DNA of 64,000 nt from Acorus gramineus (Eukaryota; Streptophyta; Magnoliopsida; Acorales; Acoraceae): positions 2,448,712 through 2,512,711 of the forward strand of contig JAUJYN010000022.1 of assembly GCA_030737835.1 (NCBI GenBank), read 5' to 3'. Within the stretch, counting starts at the first letter, position 1, and every line of letters starts with the position of its first letter. Position numbers and translations under genes: made by a program. The notes under the pieces were generated by a model. That model ran no database searches. It worked only from the letters and a program-made list of their open reading frames with translations, and was not told where the DNA came from. Shown piece after piece: positions 57,160-64,000 of the stretch.

Positions 57160-57826
57160 CTCCCTCCGGGAGTGAGGGTGAGGGTGAGGTTGGTGATCCA
57201 GTACTGTTGTGTGGGCCAGTAATCCCGGGTCTCCTCGACCAACGGTATGGTCTCTCTCCAAAAGACCCAAGAGTCTTCCTCCGGGAGTGAGGGTGAGAGT
57301 GAGCGTGACCCTGTTATCCATTGGGTTTCTACCCATGTTTTTCCTTGAAAGGAAATTGTGTTAGCATTGAACTGTGTAATGGGATTGGTTTCCAGTCACT
57401 CACTGAGCTTGTAGCTCACCCTCGCATATTGTTTCTTTTCAGGGGCAGTGTTGGGCGTGGAGCTAGAGCTTTCCTGTGGCGTGGTCTTATGGGCGTGGAG
57501 CGTTCTTCCTGTGGGTGGTGAGTGCGAGGCTGTCAGCAGTCCTAGAGTCATTTTTATGTATTGTAAATTGTGCATGTGGCATAGGTTGTATTTTATTTGG
57601 ACTAGGCTTGGCTCTCACAGGACAGTGATTGTGTATTCGAGTCTGTAATAATGTTTTTGGTTTACAGACATTGTTTATATATTATGCTTCCGCTTTTCAG
57701 TCAGTTATCATTATCTTTGCTTTGCCACCTTGTGTGTTGTTGTTGGAGTCTTTATTGACCTCAGGTATTGATAGCTGATATTTCATTATTGCCATGTCTC
57801 AGGGACGGCCGCCCTTGGGCCTGACA
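57160..57826 (+). repeat. Extra B LTR 3' end
   Basis: A second copy of the last 667 bp or so of the B LTR directly abuts the end of the 3' LTR. It ends GGGCCTGACA, after which the Tat gag resumes. It may be the original right end of the B element that first hit gag. Confidence 0.82.
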
Positions 57827-59100
57827 CGATGCAACAGTTCTATACAAACATGCATCAACAACAGCCAGTCCAGGAGGGAATTCGATCACCACCTCCTGTA
57901 CTGCCCAACCCCCCAACCGTCAATGCTCAAGGTTCGGAGGGAAGTACCTCTTCCTCCAATCAAAGGCAGTGGTCCCGTCGACGTTCTCGCACTCATCGAG
58001 CAGGTGGACGGCTTCATGAAGAGTAGAGGCGCGAACGTTCACCTCATGGAGAACACTCCGCTCGGTGGGAGGCTTCGCGGAGAAAAATACACCCAAGAGC
58101 GCTCGACTTTACGTGAAGTACCCGAAGGGCCTCGGCTTGACTCACCACCCCACTAGCAAGCTGGGGGAGCAGTCATGTGGCCTCATTACACCTTGCGCTC
58201 TGAGGTACGGCGCATTCTGAGTTACGAAATGGTGGAGCATGCAATACGGGGATTCGCCTCCCCGTTTTGCGTAGAGATTCTCAGATAACGACTTCCCCGA
58301 AAGTTTGTTCAACCCAAATTCAAGATACACAATGGTACGACGGATCCCTACGATCATATCTTGGTGTTCCGTCATTCAATGGCATTGTACGAGCTTTATG
58401 ATGGGTTGATGTGCGCCTCTTCCCCTGCAACCTGGAAGGGGTCGCATTGACTTGGTTCCATCTCCTTCCACCTGCGACAATAAGAATTTTTGAGGAGCTC
58501 GACACTATGTTTGCTGAGCGCTTCATCTGTAGTCGACGCAGGAAGAAGGATCTCGGTGATCTGATGAAGATCCAGATGCAGTCAGGAGAGACGATTTGGC
58601 AGTACGTCGATCGCTTCCGTATCTTGAAGTTTGAAGTCGAAGACTGCAATGAAGACGCTGCAATCATGGCTTTCCGGAATGGTCTTCCATCTGAAAACGG
58701 CCTCAAGGAGTCGCTTATCAAGCGGATTTGATGGGGCGTGCTGAAAAGTACGCCAAGGTGGAAGAAGAATCCAAGATTCTTAAGCAGGCAGCGGCTGCAC
58801 CCCGGTCTTCACGAAAGGCTGCTACCTCATTACCAGCAACAAAACGCCAGCAGGAGCTATGTCAAAAGGACCAGCGGAGCAAGAAGGGCAAGAAGCCTGG
58901 TGCCTCAACTAATGAAGTGTGAGAAGGACGGGGATGTTCTTTGAGATCCCTCTGTCGCAGATCCTGTCCAGGATCCAGGGGGAGCCTTGGTTCAGATGGC
59001 CTGTGCCCATGAGAAGCAACGAGTCAAAGCGGGATCAAACTCTTCACTATGATTACCACAAGAGTGTGGGCCATACTACCGACCAATGCCGTATCCTCTG
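57827..59100 (+). pseudogene. Tat gag region, main part
   Basis: Proline- and glutamine-rich start (MHQQQPVQEG, SPPPVLPNPP), then a capsid domain at about 58290-58730 (MFAERFICSRRRKKDLGDL, IQMQSGETIWQYVDRFRIL, AFRNGLPSENGLKESL). A lysine-rich linker follows. Near 59041-59095 a Tat-type zinc-finger-like YHKSVGHTTDQC stretch is seen. Structural protein of the particle. Heavily broken. Confidence 0.85.
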
Positions 59101-59279
59101 AGGTTTTTGGAAAGCCAGGTTCAGAAGGGGCACCTGAAGGAATATGTTCCTATTGAGAAGACCCCAGCTCCCAGTGAGCAACATGTGACTAATATTGACC
59201 CCAACACTTCGGCGGGGGATTGACATCATTTTGGGAGCGTACCACACTTTGTCACGCCAAAAAGCACCCGACGAGATTC

Positions 59280-59860
59280 GAGGAAGTTGCAGGTCTCCTT
59301 CGAGATGATGCAGATTGACCAGGAGCCAAAGCTGGTCGTGAAGAGACCAAGAAGTGGTGATGAAGGGGCCATCACTTTCTCTGACGTCGACCTGGAAGGA
59401 GTCCAAGCCCCGCACTCGGATGCACTAGTAATCACTTTGCAAATCTCTAACTTTGATGTTAAGAGGATTCTTGTCGACATAGGAAGCTCGGCCGACATCC
59501 TCTTCATGAAACCCTTTCCTCGGATGGGGTTGAAAGCCACTGATCTCACCCCAATGAAAGATCCTCTGATTGCATTCAATGGAGCACGAGTCGTCCCAGT
59601 CGGACGTATTACATTACTAGTCCGAGCAGGGAACTAGACCACCATGACAGAGTTCAGCATCATGGACCTCCAATCCCTGTACAACGCTATCGTCGGACGC
59701 ACCTGGATGGCTACGATGAAGGCGATCCCGTCCACTTACCACCAACGTCTCCGTTTCCCCACGGCCGAGGGGATAATGGAAATTGGGGGAGACCAAGTTG
59801 TCGCGAAGCGTTGCTACATGGCTGCGATGGGAGGGAAGTCAGCCTTGCCCTAGTTCGAGG
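59280..59860 (+). pseudogene. Tat protease region
   Basis: Contains RILVDIGSSADILFMKPFPR (active-site motif normally D-[TS]-G-SS-A) and MTEFSIMDLQSLYNAIVGRTW, characteristic of Tat/Athila aspartic proteases. Fossil. Confidence 0.85.
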
Positions 59861-59929
59861 AGCACCCTGAGGACGGAGAGATTCATCCAAAATGGTAGCA
59901 ATTACTTTAGGACCGAGTCAAGGCCGATG

Positions 59930-60970
59930 AGCGCCGACCCGGTCCTGAAGACATGGTTCTTGAAGACCTCGAACAAGTTCTGATAGATCCCCTAGACCCC
60001 AAGAAATACTTTCTCGTCGGGAGTTTACTCTCTGCAGAAGAGAGAAGGGCAATACTTGACCTCCTTGTTGAGAATAAGGACATCTTTGCCTGGAAGCCTC
60101 AAGACATGCCGGGGATCGACCCCGAGGTGGCAAGCCATCGGCTGTTCATCTCGCCCACCATCCGTCCAGTTTGACAGAAGCAGCAATGAATGGCCACAGT
60201 ACACGCTGAAGCAGTACTCGACCAGGTGAACAAACTCCTAGCCGCCGGATTCATCCTCAAAGTGCAACACCCTGAGTGGTTGGCCAACACCGTAGTGGTT
60301 CCCAAGAAGAATAAGAAGTGGCGGGTCTACGTGGATTTCACCAACCCGTCCGAAGGACAGCTTCCCATTTCTGAAGATTGACCAGCTGGTGGACTCCTCA
60401 TCGGGTAATGAGCTAATGAGTTTCATGGATGCTTATTCAGGCTATCACCAGATCCCGATGTATGAGCCCGACCAAGAAAAAACGATGTTCATAACTCCCA
60501 CTGGCATTTATTGCTATAAAGTAATGTCGTTCGGGTTAAAGAACGCTGGGGCCACTTATCAGAGGCTGGTGACTAAGGTCTTCCAACGCCAGATCGGCAA
60601 GACCGTGGATGTCTACATTGACGACATGATGGTCAAAAGCGAGCGCCGAATTGACCATTCGGCCCACCTGGAGGAAGTCTTCGCTGTGTTGCGTAAGTAC
60701 CGCCTAAAACTGAATGCGACGAAATGCTCCTTCGTAGTTACCTCGGGTAAGTTTTTGGGTTATCTGACGACACGGCGAGGAATCGAAGCCAATCCTAATC
60801 AGATCAAGGAGATCATAGAGATGGAGCCTCCACGAAACAAAAAGGAGGTGCAGAAACTAGCAGGGAGGTTGCCCTCACTCAATCGGTTCATCTCCACGAC
60901 CACCAATCGATGCCAGCCATTCTTCCAGCTGCTGCGCAAAACTCAGAGGTTCGAATGGACTCCATAATGT
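59930..60970 (+). pseudogene. Tat reverse transcriptase region
   Basis: Starts with the typical pre-RT stretch (LDPKKYFLVGSLLSAEERRA, NKDIFAWKPQDMPGIDPEVA). RT motifs: VVPKKNKKWRVYVDFTNP, FMDAYSGYHQIPMYEPDQEK, FGLKNAGATYQRLV, and the catalytic VYIDDMMVKS near 60610-60640. The thumb has KFLGYLTTRRGIEANPNQI and VQKLAGRLPSLNRFIS. Clearly distinct from the chromovirus RTs. Broken. Confidence 0.9.
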
Positions 60971-61430
60971 CAAGAGGCGTTCGAGGAAATAAAAAATTAC
61001 CTTAGCACGCCACCACTTCTGGTAAGCCCTTCCTTAGGAGATATCCTACTTCTTTACATTGCAGCCTTCGAGTATGCTGTTCGCTCCGCGCTACTGAAGG
61101 ACATCGACCGGGCATAGAGGGCTATCTACTATGCAAGTAAGGCACTCAGCGGGGCAGAAACAAGGTATTCTCGCATCAAAAACTTGTGTTCGCCTTGCTC
61201 ATCTCTGCCCAGAAACTGCGCCATTACTTTGAAGCCCATACGATCCATGTCATCACCGACTCGCCTCTCAAAGCTATGTTGCGAAAGGTGGATGTTGCAG
61301 GACGGTTGCTCAAATGGGCAGTGGAACTTTCAGCTTTCGATATCTACTACCAGCCCAAGAATGCAATCAAAGGACAAGTGGTCGTAGACATCATCGCTGA
61401 CCTCACACCTGCAGAACAACAGATCTGTGG
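60971..61430 (+). pseudogene. Tat RNase H (first)
   Basis: Remnant of the gypsy-type RNase H: YYASKALSGAET-like sequence, then LLISAQKLRHYFEAHTIHVI, TDSPLKAMLRKVDVAGRLLK and WAVELSAFDIYYQPKNAIKG. Broken. Confidence 0.85.
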
Positions 61431-61439
61431 TGTGTCTGA

Positions 61440-61880
61440 CTACAGACAAATTTCTTGGACACTCCATATCGATGGGGCGTCCAATCAAAGAGGGTCAGGA
61501 GCAAGGCTGATCTTGCATAGTGAAGATGGATTCCTATTTGAGCACGCGATCAAGCTTGGCTTCAAGGCTTCTAACAACGAAGCTGAATACGAGGCTCTCA
61601 TCGCGGGCTTGGAATTCACAGTAGATCTCGCTGTCCGTAAACTGGCGATCTATAGCGACTCTCAGCTCGTGGTATGTAAGAGCACTAGAGAATATCAGAC
61701 GAAGGACAATCGTATGGTGACTTACCAGGGCTACGCACGTACTATACTCACACAAATCGGTTATTGGGAAATCCATGCAATCGATCATGAGCATAATACT
61801 CAAGCTGATACCCTGGAAAATTTGGTGAGTGCGCTAGAAGGAGAACCATCCCGGGTAATTCAGGTCGAGTTCTTAGGCTA
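61440..61880 (+). pseudogene. Second, archaeal-type RNase H of the Tat element
   Basis: WTLHIDGASNQRGSGARLIL, then FKASNNEAEYEALIAGLEF, LAIYSDSQLVV and HEHNTQADTLENL give the D-E-D-D pattern of an RNase HI of archaeal/plant type. A second RNase H after the first is the diagnostic trait of the Tat lineage. Confidence 0.92.
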
Positions 61881-61989
61881 ACTGAGTATCGCCCACCTCG
61901 AGCATGTTATAGCAGTGGAGTCGGAACCCCGTGAGACGACTTGGATGGATCCCATCCTTTCTTACCTGAAAGATAAATTCCTCTCGCTC

Positions 61990-63141
61990 CGCTCGATTCT
62001 TGATTTCTGATCAAGGAGTTCTACACAAGCAAAGCTTCAAAGGTCCACTCTTCAGGTGCATCACCCTGGAGGAGGCCAAGGAGGTGTTGGAAGAGATGCA
62101 TTCGAGAATATGCGGGATCCATACGGCCTCAAGGTCTTTGGTGAAATGTGTATTGATTGCCGGATACTTATTGCTGACCCTCGCAATAGACTCACCTGAC
62201 CTGGTGAGGAAATGCGACAAGTGTCAGCGATTCGGTCCTTTGATTCACCGACCAACCAGGGATTTGAATACACTGTGAAGTCATTGGCCGTTCGCACAAT
62301 GGGGGTTCGATATAGTCGGACCTATGCCCTTGGCGCCATCCCAGAATCGATTCCTCCTAGTCGCCACTGACTATTTCACCAAATGGGTGGAAGCTGTGGC
62401 CCTGACCAGAATCCGTGACATCGAAGTACGAAGTTTCCTTTGCAAGGAGATTGTGTGCCAGTTTGGAGTACCGAACACCATAATCTCCGATAACGGGACG
62501 CAATTTGATAACGCCGCCATAAGGGAGCTTTGCGAGGAGTTGGGGATAAAATACCTTTTCTCCTCACCGCGCTATCCCCAAGGAAATGGTCAGGCAGAGA
62601 TCACCAATCATACCATCCTAGATGAGAACAAGAAGCGACATGACGCTACCAAAGGCAACTGGGCGGACGAACTTCCCTTGGTGTTATGGGCGTACCGGAC
62701 CACAACGCTGAGGACCACAGGGGAGACTCCATTTTGGCTAGCCTTTGGCATCGAGGCTATAATTCCCACAGAGCTCAGGATCCCAACCTTCCGGAGAACT
62801 TTGAGCCACGCACTAATGAAGAAAATTTTGCGTCTGACCTGGACCTGAGGGACAAGTGAAGGGAAGCAGCCTCCATCAGAATGGCAAACTACCGGAACCA
62901 GATCGCTCGCAGCTACAACAAAAGGGTTTCACGATAAAACTTTTGAATTGGAGATCTGGTCCTGCAAGAGGTATTTCCCAAATCCTGAAAATGATCTAAT
63001 GGTAAGTTCGGACCCAGTTGGGAGGGACCATATAAGGTCATCGGACTAGGTCCCAAAGGAGCTTATTATCTAGAACGAATGAATGGAGAGGCACTCATAA
63101 GACCTCGTAATGTAATGCATTTGAAAAAGTATTACTTTTGA
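61990..63141 (+). pseudogene. Tat integrase region
   Basis: A zinc-binding region ending VRKCDKCQRFGPLIHRP, then the DDE core: WPFAQWGFDIVGPMPLAPS, TDYFTKWVEAVALTRI, IISDNGTQFDNAAIRELCEE and YPQGNGQAEITNHTILDENK. The core ends with LPLVLWAYRTTTLRTTGETP. The C-terminal tail ends near 63141 with RNVMHLKKYYF. No chromodomain, as expected for Tat. Broken. Confidence 0.9.
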
Positions 63142-64000
63142 AATAAAATGTTTTTTTGCTTGGTTTCTATTCGTTATGAATATTTTATGTGAATGAAAGC
63201 CCGTTCTTTGTCGCACGTGAATAGCATTCTTAAAGAGAGATTGCGAGAATAGCACTCTCGTCGACAAAGAGGTCACGAGAATAGCACTCCAAAGAGGTTG
63301 TGAGAATAACACTCTAAGGAGGTCACGCGTTGAATCAGTTCAGGTCGGTCGGATGAGCACTCTTTGCATAAGAGGTCACGTGGGGGACACCCCATCCATT
63401 GATAAGCACTCGAGTAAAAGGCATGCGAAAGTAAGGCACATAGGTTACACTCAAACGATGAGGTCGTTAAGAAGTACAAGCTTCCCCCTATGCTCACTCG
63501 GTCTCAAAGAGCCCAGTCTCTACGACAAAAAATTGGAGGTCGCTAGGAAAGGATGAGCAGAATTAGTCCGCAGACTTAAAATTCTAAAAGGGTACTACCC
63601 TCTTGTCCTAAGCACTCCATCTTCAAAGCTCTCAAACGCGAGGAGAAGGGATGCACAAGACACCCTCACACGATGAAGACGAAAGAAGGATAATCTTTCC
63701 CTATGTTTACCAGGTCTCGAGGGGCCCCGGCCCTACAGAGGTTGCGATGACGGGATAAACAAGAGTTGGTCCATCGAGTGGGCACAAAACTATGAAAAAA
63801 GCACGACCCTATGACAATAAGCACTCCAAACATTCAGACCATGCGAAATACAAATAAACATGTAAAAGACAAGTTGTTTATGAAAACATTGTTATTTACA
63901 AAAACATCTAGATCTGAGACGCATCACCAAGGCTAGAATCAAAACCAGAAGGAGGAGTGGCAGTGATGCGAGGAAAGACATTGTGGGATCTATCTTCATA
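63142..64000 (+). other. Tat 3' non-coding region
   Basis: No coding potential recognised. It carries degenerate repeats: 25-bp units (AGGTCACGAGAATAGCACTC...) at about 63240-63329, and two looser copies of a segment of about 80 bp around CTTCCCCCTATGCTCACTCG (63490) and CTTTCCCTATGTTTACCAGG (63697), about 210 bp apart. Tat elements commonly have long, repeat-bearing 3' regions. The 3' LTR must lie further right. Confidence 0.7.
63240..63329 (+). repeat. 25-bp degenerate tandem repeat
   Basis: Three to four units sharing GAGAATAGCACTC. A related phrase occurs near the end of the Tat 5' LTR at about 40232. Confidence 0.75.

Larger units (their letters stand above)
40607..57826. mobile_element. 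Compound nest of chromovirus LTR fragments and derivatives in the Tat gag
   Basis: Both outer edges are B LTR ends: TGTTATGCCTGTGTCA at 40607 and CTGACA at 57826. The flanks CAATG (40604-40608, overlapping the LTR start) and CGATG (57827-57831) may be the decayed target duplication. Inside are at least seven LTR pieces and two decayed internal regions in opposite orientations, described separately. The block probably began as one B element in gag, then took further insertions and rearrangements. Confidence 0.7.
32801..64000 (+). mobile_element. Tat-lineage Ty3/gypsy element, interrupted, continues past the window
   Basis: Large old element read as follows: 5' LTR (probable start TGTCATGTCAG at 32801, end near 40368); primer site TGGCGTCGTTTGTGGG; gag (40407-40606, resumed at 57827); protease, RT, RNase H, a second RNase H and integrase up to about 63141; and a long 3' non-coding region. 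The second, archaeal-type RNase H places it in the Tat group (Ogre/Retand relatives). It is interrupted by two solo LTRs in its 5' LTR and by a 17-kb block in gag. It is strongly decayed, with more than ten breaks, so it is older than everything inside it. The left boundary is inferred; its 3' LTR is not in the window. Confidence 0.8.

Overview
This window is flowering-plant intergenic DNA made almost entirely of nested transposable elements. I find no host protein gene, rRNA or tRNA gene. The plant assignment rests on Ty3/gypsy chromoviruses of the Tekay/Del type (initiator-Met tRNA primer site, C-terminal chromodomain, LTRs of about 3 kb) and on a Tat-lineage Ty3/gypsy element with two RNase H domains. 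Both are plant lineages. The species cannot be told from the sequence.

Layout. 1-1272 is the pol remnant of a Tekay-type element. 1273-9420 is AT-rich DNA with two poly(A)-tailed retroposons (1641-1991 and 2471-9280). The second is split by a minus-strand solo LTR (2672-9056), which is itself split by another solo LTR (5035-7828). 9421-32730 is a Mutator-like DNA transposon with a perfect 9-bp target duplication and long terminal inverted repeats. A Tekay-type element (9596-31829) sits in its left arm, and a younger member of the same family (15031-26063) sits inside the RT region of that element. From about 32801 to the right edge runs an old Tat element. It is interrupted by solo LTRs at 32821-36628 and 37215-40207, and by a 17-kb compound block (40607-57826) of LTR fragments and two decayed, oppositely oriented copies of a shortened chromovirus derivative.

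Two LTR subfamilies recur. 'A' begins TGTTATATATGTGTCAC and 'B' begins TGTTATGCCTGTGTCA. They share their 3' halves. Nearly every insertion can be delimited by matching target duplications, so the order of events can be read from the nesting.

The most interesting signals are non-coding. (1) A 36-bp cassette bounded by splice-acceptor-like and splice-donor-like sequence is kept in eleven LTR copies of both subfamilies. (2) A module of about 115-120 bp occupies different positions in different LTRs, is absent from others, and in one case has a perfect 10-bp flanking duplication, so it behaves like a tiny non-autonomous transposon living inside LTRs. (3) The 3' LTR of the young inner element carries tracts that match the neighbouring outer 3' LTR rather than its own 5' partner, which points to gene conversion. 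All retroelement proteins are treated as fossils and described only by domain.
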